Assembly (NCBI GenBank): GCA_030539165.1
Contig: JAUNSO010000010.1
Span: 1 to 64,000 of the forward strand
Reading direction: 5' to 3'
DNA length: 64,000 bases
DNA from: a bacterium
GTDB taxonomy: Bacteria; Bacillota; Clostridia; Lachnospirales; Lachnospiraceae
Shown here: positions 1 to 8,485 of the stretch, piece by piece
Layout: each line of letters opens with the position of its first letter
Position numbering within the stretch: position 1 is the first letter of the stretch
Made by a program: the position numbers and the translations under genes
The notes under the pieces: model-generated
Told to the model about the DNA's origin: nothing
Databases searched by the model: none
What the model saw: the letters and a program-made list of their open reading frames with translations, nothing else

Positions 1-1455
1 ATTCGCACTTACCTGAATGGCGATGAGTTCTTAAATAATACCGGTATTTTTACCGGAATAGAAAAGAGTGCAATCGGAGAGACTACAATCGATAATGCGA
101 ATACTGATGATGGTAATTACTTTAGTTATCCTGACGGAACAACAAATGACAAAATCTTTTTGTTAGATTTGGGTGATGCGGAAAATGCAAATTATGGTTT
201 TACAAGTGATGACAATACCAGAGTAGCAACAGACCCCAACTGCACAGAACGTTGGTGGCTTCGTTCGCCCGGCATCCATGGGGATTTTGCGGCGAGCGTA
301 AGAGATAGTGGCCGTGTCATTCCGGGCGGCTTCTATGTCTACTATGCTGTCGGTTCTGCTCGTCCCGCTTTGAATTTAAAGTTGTCCTCTGTTCTCTTTT
401 CCTCTGCAAGTGGAGCGGATAAACCTACAGATTTTTTAGAAACTACAGATAGTTCAGCAACTACATGGAAATTGACACTCAAAGATGGAAACAATACCTT
501 TGCAGCAAAGCGTACAGATGCAGGTGACTTATCGGTTGGGGCAAGTGTAACAGTAGATGTCACAGGCTTTGGAAGCAAGACCAATACAGACTATAGCAAA
601 CTATCAGTCATGCTGGTGGACAGTGATAATACAGTGCTTGCTTATGGACCAACTGACTGTGAAGTATCAACAGGTGAGAAAATTTTTACGATTCCAAGCT
701 ACTCCGGAACAGCAAGCAAACTATATATTTTTGGAGAGAAGTTAAGTGGAGGTAATCTGACTGATTATGCCAGCAATATGGTGGATATTACAACCAAAGC
801 ACCGAATCCACCGACTCCAACTCCATCAGAAGACAATCATATAAACAACGACAGCAGTCATAGTGACAATCAGCCATCTGGTTCCAAGAAGAATGAGGAC
901 ACCTATATCAATCCTCTGTCATGGCTCTATCATGGAACACAGGCAGGGAGCTTATGTACGATGGAACATCAGGGCACTGTATGTCAGGCAGCCTTTTTGG
1001 CAGCAACGCCGGCAGGCTATAGAGAAGCATTTTCATTCAATCTGTCAACGAAAGAGAATGGAGTTATAACGACGTCTTCATCAAAGAAGACAGGCAAGTT
1101 TACTATGAACATACCTAAAGAATACCAGAAGAGCGGCAGAACCTTTGCACTCATCGGAATCGACAAGTATGGTCACATTAAAATATTCACAGATGAAGAT
1201 TTAAGCGATGAGAGTATTACGGTTACACTGGATCTTGAGGGCTATGCATTCTCTTTAATCTACACAGACGGAGCCACATTAACCGGCTCTCAATCAGGTC
1301 AGACAGGTACAGGCAGTAACATCTGCACGGTAAAAGAGGGTGACACACTCAGCCAGATTGCAAGAAATCTCGGAGTCAGCAGAAAACATCTGATTGAAAA
1401 GAACAAACTTACAAACCCGGACAGAATCAAAACCGGACAAAAGCTATCCTATTAA
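1..1455 (+). CDS. Partial secreted protein with DUF6273-like and C-terminal LysM domains
   Basis: The reading frame is open from base 1, so the true start lies upstream; 484 residues are visible. Residues about 85-135 have the pattern seen in DUF6273 domains: WWLRSPG, then a run ending GSARPALNL. A linker rich in Pro, Thr, Ser and Asn (around residues 263-290) follows, then a region of unknown fold. The last 44 residues are a LysM domain (VKEGDTLSQIARNLGVS), a module that binds peptidoglycan or chitin-type glycans. LysM and the linker suggest a wall-associated extracellular protein, but the signal peptide is outside the window. A strong hairpin follows the stop. The function of the N-terminal part is unknown. 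The LysM call is firm; DUF6273 is from motif memory. Confidence 0.8.
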   Translation: MRTYLNGDEFLNNTGIFTGIEKSAIGETTIDNANTDDGNYFSYPDGTTNDKIFLLDLGDAENANYGFTSDDNTRVATDPNCTERWWLRSPGIHGDFAASVRDSGRVIPGGFYVYYAVGSARPALNLKLSSVLFSSASGADKPTDFLETTDSSATTWKLTLKDGNNTFAAKRTDAGDLSVGASVTVDVTGFGSKTNTDYSKLSVMLVDSDNTVLAYGPTDCEVSTGEKIFTIPSYSGTASKLYIFGEKLSGGNLTDYASNMVDITTKAPNPPTPTPSEDNHINNDSSHSDNQPSGSKKNEDTYINPLSWLYHGTQAGSLCTMEHQGTVCQAAFLAATPAGYREAFSFNLSTKENGVITTSSSKKTGKFTMNIPKEYQKSGRTFALIGIDKYGHIKIFTDEDLSDESITVTLDLEGYAFSLIYTDGATLTGSQSGQTGTGSNICTVKEGDTLSQIARNLGVSRKHLIEKNKLTNPDRIKTGQKLSY

Positions 1456-1471
1456 CCATGATAATCAAGTA

Positions 1472-1503
1472 AAAGTAAGAGGCAGTCAGCTGCCTCTTAC
1501 TTT
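1472..1503 (+). terminator. Hairpin terminator after the LysM gene
   Basis: A perfect 14-bp stem (1472-1485 with 1490-1503) closes a 4-base TCAG loop 16 bases after the stop codon. The T run is short and lies inside the stem, so it is probably a terminator but not a textbook one. Confidence 0.7.
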
Positions 1504-1793
1504 GCTGTGTCAAGTAGCATACGAAACAAAAAATATATTAAATATTTGTATATCATGTCATATTGTGTCATGTGCTATTCCATGTTAAGATAAGTTTGTT
1601 TGAGAATGAATTGTATTTTTACATACGACAGCTTTATTCTTATAGCACACATATTCAAGGAAATATCAAGGGCATTTCAGCCGGTGATTCCAGTTACGAA
1701 GTAAGAGAAACAAAAACAAGGGACTTCTGCGTCAATCTGCTTCAAATGGCAGTTGATAAACAGTACAAAAAAACTTATAATGGAGGTAAGTGA
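1504..1793. other. Intergenic stretch with no convincing gene
   Basis: About 290 bases lie between the LysM-gene hairpin and the next start codon. A 76-codon open frame here has no ribosome binding site, no recognisable motif and unusual composition, so it is not called. A weak promoter-like pair, TTGTAT at 1611-1616 and TATTCT at 1635-1640 (18-base spacer), may drive the downstream nuclease gene. A clear GGAGGT at 1782-1787 belongs to that gene. Confidence 0.5.
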
Positions 1794-2834
1794 ATGAGAG
1801 AAAGACAGAACTACAGGGTGTTACTCGGAGACGACGGCTGGAGCAGAATGATTCGGCGCGTTGTGAACTTCCTAGAGAAGTTACAGATTAACAGGAAGTA
1901 CAAGGACAGGTTGTTTGTTAAGCTGTTTCAGGACAAGAAGAACATATTGGAATTGTACAATGCATTAAACGGGACTTCCTATGATAATGTTGATGATATA
2001 GTGATTACAACTATTGATGATGCAGTATATATGGGTATGAAGAATGACTGCTCCTTCATCATTGGAAGTCAATTGAATCTGTACGAACATCAGTCAACAT
2101 TTTGTGGGAACATGCCATTAAGAGGATTGATTTATCTGACAGATGTATATCAGTCGTATGTAGTATCGAATGAAATGGACATTTACGGAACTGGAATGAT
2201 TAAACTTCCGGCACCGAGATTTATCATCTTTTATAATGGTACGGGAAATAAACCTGAGAAAGAGATTTTACGGTTATCGGATGCGTTTGATGGAGATGAT
2301 AGCTGTCTTGAGTTTAAGGCTGTGATGTATAACGTGAATTACGGACATAATGAAGAACTGATGAAGCAGTGCAAGATTCTGGAGGACTATGCATACTTTA
2401 TTGATTATATCAGAAGGTATCAAAGAGAGGGATATGTGCTGAAAGAAGCAGTGGAGCTTGCAACACAGAAGTGCATTGAACAGAATGTCCTGAAGGAATT
2501 TCTTTTGAAAAATCGAGGGGAGGTAACCAGCATGTTATTGACGGAATATGATGAGAAGAAACATATGAAGATGGTACGAAGAGATGCACGTGAAGAAGCC
2601 TTGATTGAGGGCGAAAATATAGGGATGACTAAGGGAAAAGCCGAATATGTATTAGAATTGCTGGAGGAATATGGTCAGCCGTCAGAGCAGCTGACTCGGG
2701 AAATTATGGAGCAACAGGATCTTGGGGTATTGAGAGAATGGCATAAATATGCGGCACATAGTGATTCCATTGAGGAGTTTGAAACGAAGATTCATCATAT
2801 TGGTGATAAAGAAGACCGCGATGGATTACTTTGA
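1794..2834 (+). CDS. Rpn family PD-(D/E)XK nuclease / YhgA-like putative transposase
   Basis: 346 residues. Near the N-terminus the sequence KYKDRLFVKLFQDKKN followed by LYNALNGT matches the opening of the Rpn/YhgA-like family that is common in Lachnospiraceae. The nuclease core is visible as MKNDCSF then NLYEHQS; in this fold an Asp and the E-x-Q pair bind metal. The C-terminal third is charged and helical (residues about 230-346), also typical. E. coli Rpn proteins are reported to promote RecA-independent recombination with DNA nuclease activity; whether this clostridial branch moves DNA is unknown. GGAGGT with 6-base spacing supports the ATG at 1794. No terminal inverted repeats flank it, so it is not an insertion sequence on this evidence. 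Confidence 0.8.
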   Translation: MRERQNYRVLLGDDGWSRMIRRVVNFLEKLQINRKYKDRLFVKLFQDKKNILELYNALNGTSYDNVDDIVITTIDDAVYMGMKNDCSFIIGSQLNLYEHQSTFCGNMPLRGLIYLTDVYQSYVVSNEMDIYGTGMIKLPAPRFIIFYNGTGNKPEKEILRLSDAFDGDDSCLEFKAVMYNVNYGHNEELMKQCKILEDYAYFIDYIRRYQREGYVLKEAVELATQKCIEQNVLKEFLLKNRGEVTSMLLTEYDEKKHMKMVRRDAREEALIEGENIGMTKGKAEYVLELLEEYGQPSEQLTREIMEQQDLGVLREWHKYAAHSDSIEEFETKIHHIGDKEDRDGLL

Positions 2835-2858
2835 TCGGAATGTTTGCTACTCTTTGCA

Positions 2859-2888
2859 TTGACAACTTGCGGAAATATATTGTACTAT
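2859..2888 (+). promoter_or_regulatory. Sigma-A-type promoter for the PilZ gene
   Basis: TTGACA at 2859-2864 and TACTAT at 2883-2888 with an 18-base spacer. It leaves a leader of about 80 bases before the PilZ gene, in which I see no known riboswitch. Confidence 0.55.
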
Positions 2889-2977
2889 ATATGTGATGCA
2901 GGGCGGAGTCATGAGCTGTGTATCAATCAGGGCTATGTGATTAGGAAAACGCATTGATATGCGAAAGGGGTTACATT

Positions 2978-3325
2978 ATGAGTCAGGACAGAAGAAGAAA
3001 CAGAAGACTGGACCTAGATGCTTCACTCATTATGAAGCGTTTGGATAGTAATATGCAGGATAAGGTACGAGTGGATGTCGTCGACCTGTCTAAGAGTGGT
3101 ATCGGATTCAAATGCAAGGAAAAGCTGGAGATGAATTCCGTATATCAGGCAGAGCTGACAATCTGGACAAAAGAAATCATTCATACGTTTGTGAATATTA
3201 CCCGTATTGATAACAGTAATCCTGAAATCATATACGGAGCTACATTTGTAGGTATGCCTGAAAATGACTCCTGTAAGATCGGAATATATGAAATGTTCGA
3301 TGATGCAGAACACGGGAATCTGTAA
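2978..3325 (+). CDS. PilZ domain protein (probable c-di-GMP binding)
   Basis: 115 residues forming a single PilZ domain. The c-di-GMP motifs are both present: an RxxxR motif in the N-terminal RRRNRR (residues 5-10), and DLSKSGIGF about 40 residues later, fitting D/NxSxxG. The rest is beta-strand-rich, as expected for the PilZ barrel. No second domain is attached, so it probably acts as a small c-di-GMP-responsive adaptor; the partner cannot be told from the sequence. The ATG at 2978 has AAAGGGG upstream and is preferred to an earlier ATG at 2954, which has no binding site. It has its own promoter and terminator, so it appears to be monocistronic. Confidence 0.85.
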   Translation: MSQDRRRNRRLDLDASLIMKRLDSNMQDKVRVDVVDLSKSGIGFKCKEKLEMNSVYQAELTIWTKEIIHTFVNITRIDNSNPEIIYGATFVGMPENDSCKIGIYEMFDDAEHGNL

Positions 3326-3340
3326 GAACAGCAAATCATT

Positions 3341-3379
3341 AGGGTATGTACGTTCACGTTGAGACGTACATACCCTTTT
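3341..3379 (+). terminator. Rho-independent terminator after the PilZ gene
   Basis: A 13-bp stem pairs 3341-3353 with 3364-3376 around a 10-base loop and runs into TTTT. It separates the PilZ gene from gpmI. Confidence 0.85.
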
Positions 3380-3382
3380 AAG

Positions 3383-3411
3383 TTGCCAAGATACCCTAAA
3401 CAGTGTATAAT
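3383..3411 (+). promoter_or_regulatory. Promoter of gpmI
   Basis: TTGCCA at 3383-3388 and a perfect TATAAT at 3406-3411 with a 17-base spacer, about 50 bases before the gpmI start. It may also drive metH and later genes, because no terminator is seen after gpmI. Confidence 0.75.
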
Positions 3412-3461
3412 TCGATAGAAAAACAATTTAAACATTATATAGAAAAGCGAGGAAATGTATC

Positions 3462-5006
3462 ATGAGCAAGAAAACAACAGTTTTAATGATTTTAGACGGG
3501 TATGGATTGAACAGCCATCACGATGGAAATGCCGTATATGAGGCAAAGACACCGGTCATGGATGGTTTAATGAAGGAGTATCCTTTTGTAGAGGGACAGG
3601 CAAGCGGAATGGCTGTCGGACTTCCTGAGGGACAGATGGGTAATTCAGAGGTCGGTCACCTGAATATGGGAGCAGGCCGTATCGTATACCAGGAGTTAAC
3701 AAGAATTACTAAGGAAATCAATGACGGTACTTTTTTTGAAAATAAAGCATTGTTAGACGCAGTCAATAACTGCAAGAAGAATGATTCAGCACTGCATATG
3801 TTCGGTCTGGTATCGGACGGCGGCGTTCACAGCCATAATACACATATCTACGGATTACTGGAGCTGGCAAAAAGAAACGGACTGAAGAAGGTCTATGTTC
3901 ACTGCTTCCTCGACGGACGTGATACACCCCCTGCATCAGGCAAGGGCTATGTAGAAGAGCTGGAAGCAAAGATGAAGGAGCTCGGTGTCGGTGAAGTGGC
4001 TTCTGTTATGGGTCGTTACTACGCAATGGATCGTGATAATAATTATGACAGAGTGGAAAAGGCATATGATGCTCTGACAAAGGGCATCGGAGAGACAGCT
4101 GTATCAGGTCCGGAAGGAATCCAGAAGTCCTATGATGCAGATAAAACAGATGAATTTGTACTGCCGACAGTTGTTATGAAGGATGGCAAGCCGGTTGCAA
4201 CCATTTCTGATCAGGATTCCGTTATTTTCTTTAATTTCAGACCGGATCGTGCAAGAGAGATTACCAGAGCCTTCTGTGATGATGATTTCAAGGGCTTTGC
4301 AAGAGCCGAACGTCTGAAGCTGACCTATGTATGCTTCTCAGATTATGATCCGACTATTTTAAATAAAGAAGTTGCATTCGAGAAGATTGCAGTCACCAAT
4401 ACATTCGGAGAATGGCTTGCTGCTCATCATATGACACAGGCAAGAATTGCAGAGACTGAAAAATATGCACATGTAACCTTCTTCTTCAATGGTGGCGTAG
4501 AGCAGCCAAATGAAGGCGAAGAGAGAATCCTTGTTAATTCTCCGAAGGAGGTTGCTACTTACGATCTGAAGCCGGAAATGAGTGCTTATGAGGTATGTGA
4601 CAAGCTGGTCGGTGCAATCAAATCAGAGAAATATGATGTGATTATCATCAACTTCGCAAATCCGGATATGGTTGGTCATACCGGTGTAGAGAGTGCAGCC
4701 ATCAAGGCGGTGGAGGCTGTTGATGAGTGCGTAGGCAAGGCAGTAGAGGCAATCAGGTCTGTGAATGGCGTGATGTTCATCTGTGCAGACCACGGAAATG
4801 CAGAGCAGTTAGTGGACTATACAACAGGTGCACCGTTTACGGCACACACCACCAATCCTGTACCGTTTATCCTTGTAAATTATGACAAGAAGTATACGCT
4901 GCGTGAGGGTGGATGCCTGGCTGACATCGTTCCGACCTTGATCGAGACCATGGGTATGGAGCAGCCGAAGGAAATGACAGGAAAGTCATTGTTAGTTGAG
5001 AAATAA
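3462..5006 (+). CDS. gpmI: 2,3-bisphosphoglycerate-independent phosphoglycerate mutase
   Basis: 514 residues, the usual length for the manganese-dependent mutase that interconverts 3- and 2-phosphoglycerate in glycolysis and gluconeogenesis. The N-terminal metal site is LMILDGYG; the catalytic serine is S62 in MGNSEVGHLNMG. The mid-protein motifs FLDGRDTPP and FFNFRPDRAREI and the C-terminal metal motifs FANPDMVGHTG and CADHGNAE are all intact. The start follows GAGGAAATGTATC and the N-terminus fits the family. It has a strong promoter of its own. Unusually, a methionine synthase follows only 54 bases later with no visible terminator, so read-through is likely. Confidence 0.97.
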   Translation: MSKKTTVLMILDGYGLNSHHDGNAVYEAKTPVMDGLMKEYPFVEGQASGMAVGLPEGQMGNSEVGHLNMGAGRIVYQELTRITKEINDGTFFENKALLDAVNNCKKNDSALHMFGLVSDGGVHSHNTHIYGLLELAKRNGLKKVYVHCFLDGRDTPPASGKGYVEELEAKMKELGVGEVASVMGRYYAMDRDNNYDRVEKAYDALTKGIGETAVSGPEGIQKSYDADKTDEFVLPTVVMKDGKPVATISDQDSVIFFNFRPDRAREITRAFCDDDFKGFARAERLKLTYVCFSDYDPTILNKEVAFEKIAVTNTFGEWLAAHHMTQARIAETEKYAHVTFFFNGGVEQPNEGEERILVNSPKEVATYDLKPEMSAYEVCDKLVGAIKSEKYDVIIINFANPDMVGHTGVESAAIKAVEAVDECVGKAVEAIRSVNGVMFICADHGNAEQLVDYTTGAPFTAHTTNPVPFILVNYDKKYTLREGGCLADIVPTLIETMGMEQPKEMTGKSLLVEK

Positions 5007-5060
5007 ATCATTCAGACGGAATGAAATTGAACGCATATAGGAATGAATCGGAGAACCGGC

Positions 5061-7625
5061 ATGACAAAACAGGAATTCAGAGAATTAACAAAAAATCATT
5101 TCTTATATCTGGATGGAGCGACAGGCTCCAATCTGATCAAAAGGGGTATGCCGGCAGGTGTATGTCCTGAGACTTGGATCCTTGCACATCCTGATATCAT
5201 GGCCGGACTGCAGAAGGAATATCTCGAAGCGGGCTCACAGGTGGTGCTCGCTCCGACTTTTACAAGTACCAGAATCAAGCTGGCGGAATATGGACTGGAG
5301 CATGATATAGAGAGAATCAACCATGAACTGGTAGGAATCTCAAAGCGTGCTGTGGCTGAATACGAGAAGGAGCATCCGGGACAAAGGGCATATGTGGGTG
5401 CTGACATTTCCATGACAGGTAAACAGCTGGCACCGATGGGTACATTGGAATTCGATACATTGGTAGATGTATATCGTGAACAGCTGCGTTATACAGTGGC
5501 AGCCGGTGCAGACCTGATTGTAATTGAGACAATGATGAGCTTGCAGGAGTGCAGAGCAGGGCTATTGGCTGCGAAAGAAGTCTGTCCTGATATGCCTGTA
5601 TTAGTGACCATGACCTTCGAGGCAGACGGCAGGGCATTATATGGAACAGAGCCTGCTGTTGCAATGGGAGTACTGCAGAGCCTGGGAGCCGATGCAGTCG
5701 GAGCGAACTGTTCTACAGGACCTGATAAAATGGCAGATGGAATACGTGCCATGTATGAGGTTGCAACGATTCCCATTATTGCGAAGCCGAATGCAGGAAT
5801 GCCGAAGCTTGCAGCAGATGGAACGACCTATTATGATATGCCGCCGGAGGAATATGCGGCAGGGATGCTGACATTAATCAATGCAGGAGCGACGATTCTG
5901 GGAGGCTGCTGTGGAACAGCACCTGAATATATCAGAGCCCTGTGTGAGGCAGTCGAGAAGAACCGGGACAAGCTGCAGCCGGCATTGCAGGAGAATAGCT
6001 GTCAGAATCATCAGAAGAAACGTTATCTGGCATCAGAGCGCAGTATTCAGACTTTTGAGCTGAACAGTCCATTTATGATTGTCGGAGAGAGAATCAATCC
6101 GACAGGAAAGAAAAAGCTGCAGGAGGAACTGAAGAATCATTCCTTTGATCTGGTCAATGACTTTGCAGCTGAGCAGGAAGCACAGGGAGCTTCTTTCTTA
6201 GACATCAATATGGGCATGAGCGGCATTGATGAAAAGGAAATGATGTTAAAGGCAATTGACGAAGTCACACAGACAGTCAGCCTGCCGCTTGTGATTGACT
6301 CCAGTCATATAGATGTTATGGAGGAAGCACTGAAACGCTATCCGGGTCGCGCCCTGATCAATTCGATTTCCTTAGAAAAAGTCAAATTTGAAAAGCTCCT
6401 TCCAATCGCGGCTAAGTATGGAGCCATGTTTATATTACTGCCGCTTTCAGACGAGGGACTCCCGAAAAATCTGAGTGAGAAGAAGCAAATTATCCATACC
6501 ATTTTAGACAGAGCATTATCACTCGGTATGCAAAAGGAAGACATCATTGTAGACGGACTGGTACAGACGGTCGGGGCAAATGCAGCTGCAGGCCTTGAGA
6601 CGTTAGAAACCATACGCTATTGTAAGGAAGAACTGGAACTGCCTACGATTGTCGGATTATCTAATATTTCCTTTGGACTTCCGGAGAGAGCCATTGTGAA
6701 CAGCAGTTTTCTAACGATGGCGATTCAGGCAGGACTGACAATGGCGATTGCGAATCCTTCACAGCGTCTGCTGGTCAGTACAGCACTTGCGGCAGACTTG
6801 TTACTTCATAAAGAAGGATCGGATATACGTTATATCGAATACATCAATGATCTGAAGGAACAAAATCCTGATATGGCACCGATGGGAACCATTGCATTCA
6901 GACAGGATACAGCAGCAGGAACCAAAGCTGTGCAGTCCCAAAGCGCAACAGATACTAAGCAAGGTGGTTCATCTGCGCAGAGTACAGGGACTACAGAAGT
7001 CGACTTCATTTATCAGTGTGTCATGAAGGGCAGAAAAGGTTCTGTCGTTGAGATGACAGAGGCAGGAGTAAAAGCCGGATTGAAACCGACAGATATCCTG
7101 AATCAGATTCTGATGCCTGCCATCAATGAGGTTGGAGATCTGTTTGAAAAGGGAAAGTATTTCCTTCCACAGCTGATTGCCAGCGCAGAGACGATGAGTC
7201 GGGCAATTGAATATCTGGAGCCGATGCTAGCAGAAGCAAATGACGGTAAGGAAATGCCTGTCATTGTCATTGCAACGGTTGCCGGAGATATTCATGATAT
7301 TGGTAAAAATCTGGTTGCATTAATGCTGAAAAATCATGGATTTCAGGTGATTGACCTAGGCAAGGATGTGGCTAAGGAAACGATTATAGAAGCAGCAAAG
7401 GAACATCATGCTGCCATCATTGCACTTTCTGCACTGATGACAACCACAATGCAGGAAATGAAGCATGTAGTGAATTATGCCAGAGAGCAGGGTGTGACAG
7501 CGAAGATCATCATCGGCGGTGCTGTAATTACGCAGGAGTATGCGGATGAGATAGGTGCACAGGGCTATTCCAAGGATGCCGCTGATGCAGTGAAGCTGGC
7601 TGAGCGCCTGCTGGGATTACTATAG
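5061..7625 (+). CDS. metH: Cobalamin-dependent methionine synthase, short form without reactivation domain
   Basis: 854 residues from the ATG at 5061 (GGAGA upstream; the ATG 18 bases earlier has poor spacing). Numbering from that earlier ATG, the homocysteine-binding barrel covers residues 1-310 with zinc ligands C223 (GANCSTGP), C289 and C290 (GGCCGT). The methyltetrahydrofolate-binding barrel follows from about 350 (FMIVGERINPTGKKK). The last 200 residues are the cobalamin cap and Rossmann domains, with the cobalt-ligand motif GDIHDIGKN at 748-756. A low-complexity Ser/Thr/Gly linker lies near 645-665. The S-adenosylmethionine-binding reactivation domain of E. coli MetH is absent, as in many anaerobes. 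No SAM or B12 riboswitch fits in the 54-base gap before the gene. Confidence 0.95.
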   Translation: MTKQEFRELTKNHFLYLDGATGSNLIKRGMPAGVCPETWILAHPDIMAGLQKEYLEAGSQVVLAPTFTSTRIKLAEYGLEHDIERINHELVGISKRAVAEYEKEHPGQRAYVGADISMTGKQLAPMGTLEFDTLVDVYREQLRYTVAAGADLIVIETMMSLQECRAGLLAAKEVCPDMPVLVTMTFEADGRALYGTEPAVAMGVLQSLGADAVGANCSTGPDKMADGIRAMYEVATIPIIAKPNAGMPKLAADGTTYYDMPPEEYAAGMLTLINAGATILGGCCGTAPEYIRALCEAVEKNRDKLQPALQENSCQNHQKKRYLASERSIQTFELNSPFMIVGERINPTGKKKLQEELKNHSFDLVNDFAAEQEAQGASFLDINMGMSGIDEKEMMLKAIDEVTQTVSLPLVIDSSHIDVMEEALKRYPGRALINSISLEKVKFEKLLPIAAKYGAMFILLPLSDEGLPKNLSEKKQIIHTILDRALSLGMQKEDIIVDGLVQTVGANAAAGLETLETIRYCKEELELPTIVGLSNISFGLPERAIVNSSFLTMAIQAGLTMAIANPSQRLLVSTALAADLLLHKEGSDIRYIEYINDLKEQNPDMAPMGTIAFRQDTAAGTKAVQSQSATDTKQGGSSAQSTGTTEVDFIYQCVMKGRKGSVVEMTEAGVKAGLKPTDILNQILMPAINEVGDLFEKGKYFLPQLIASAETMSRAIEYLEPMLAEANDGKEMPVIVIATVAGDIHDIGKNLVALMLKNHGFQVIDLGKDVAKETIIEAAKEHHAAIIALSALMTTTMQEMKHVVNYAREQGVTAKIIIGGAVITQEYADEIGAQGYSKDAADAVKLAERLLGLL

Positions 7626-7704
7626 GGAGAACGTAAGACACATGGCATATATCAGGTGTCATGAAAATGGGTTCAGTCAAACACAAGAGACGGAGGGCGT
7701 ACAA

Positions 7705-8454
7705 ATGGCAAGAGCAAAGAAGACAGAAGAAGTCAACACAACAGAAGAAGTAAAAGGAACAGAAGCAGCGGCAACAGAAGAAGTGAAAGCAGCAGAAGAG
7801 ACCAGTGCAGCAGAAAAGGAAGAGCCTGCAAAAGAGGCAAAAACGACTGAGGAAACCGCCACAGTCGAGCAGAAGACAGAAGTAAAGGCGCCGATTGAGG
7901 CTATGGCTGACAAGATTGTTGATCAGAAGAATGAGAAGAAGATGTCTAAGAAGGAAAAGGAAGAGGCTGAGGATCAGGCGCAGTTAGACTCATTGAAGGA
8001 TACAGATTTTAGAGTCGTTGCAAAGCTGCTGCAGGACATCAGAGATGACAATGAGAAGCAGATGCGCTATGTTCGTACACAGCTTCGGTTTACACAGTTT
8101 TTCACGGTCTTTCTTGTACTGATTATTGTATGCATGTCTATCGGCATCGCATCCTATGTACCGGTCATCAATAAATTAATCAGCGACTCCAATACGGTCA
8201 TCGAACAGACAAATATGTTGATGCAGCAGGCATCCGGAGTATTGGAAAATCTGGATACTGTGACAGCAGAGCTCGCTAAGACAGATATCAGTGGTATGAT
8301 GGAGGATGTAGATTCACTTGTAATATCCAGTGAAGAGAGTATGGCGACAGCAGTCGGCAAGATCGAAGCCATAGACATAGACAGTCTGAATAAGGCAATC
8401 AAGGATTTGCAGTCAGTTGTCAGTCCGTTAGCAAAATTATTCGGCAGAAAGTAA
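7705..8454 (+). CDS. Membrane-anchored protein with Glu/Ala/Thr/Lys-rich N-terminus, function unknown
   Basis: 249 residues from the ATG at 7705, which has GGAGGG 7 bases upstream; an earlier in-frame ATG at 7642 lacks a site. Residues 1-90 are low-complexity and rich in Glu, Ala, Thr and Lys (repeats of the TEEV/AAEE type), so probably disordered and cytoplasmic. One hydrophobic segment lies near residues 130-155. The C-terminal 90 residues are helical, with heptad-like spacing, and end in a basic GRK. It resembles uncharacterised Lachnospiraceae proteins that sit in biosynthetic gene strings. It lies between metH and ilvB with 31 bases to the ilvB start, so it is probably co-transcribed. 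I do not recognise a function. Confidence 0.75.
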   Translation: MARAKKTEEVNTTEEVKGTEAAATEEVKAAEETSAAEKEEPAKEAKTTEETATVEQKTEVKAPIEAMADKIVDQKNEKKMSKKEKEEAEDQAQLDSLKDTDFRVVAKLLQDIRDDNEKQMRYVRTQLRFTQFFTVFLVLIIVCMSIGIASYVPVINKLISDSNTVIEQTNMLMQQASGVLENLDTVTAELAKTDISGMMEDVDSLVISSEESMATAVGKIEAIDIDSLNKAIKDLQSVVSPLAKLFGRK

Positions 8455-8485
8455 ATATCAAGATCAGCAGGAGAGGATGAATCAC

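Noticed and set aside
1563..1793. 76-codon frame before the Rpn gene
   Set aside because: No ribosome binding site, no motif, and its end coincides with the Rpn gene's binding site.
1794..2834. Rpn gene as an insertion-sequence transposase
   Set aside because: No terminal inverted repeats or target duplication, and the family is a nuclease type that usually stands alone.
5007..5060. Possible SAM or B12 riboswitch before metH
   Set aside because: Only 54 bases are available and no conserved riboswitch elements are seen.
7641..7704. Earlier start at 7642 for the Glu/Ala-rich membrane protein
   Set aside because: No binding site; GGAGGG is correctly spaced only for the ATG at 7705.
8455..8485. 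T-box or leader attenuator before ilvB
   Set aside because: The gap is 31 bases and lacks the T-box sequence; control must lie further upstream or elsewhere.
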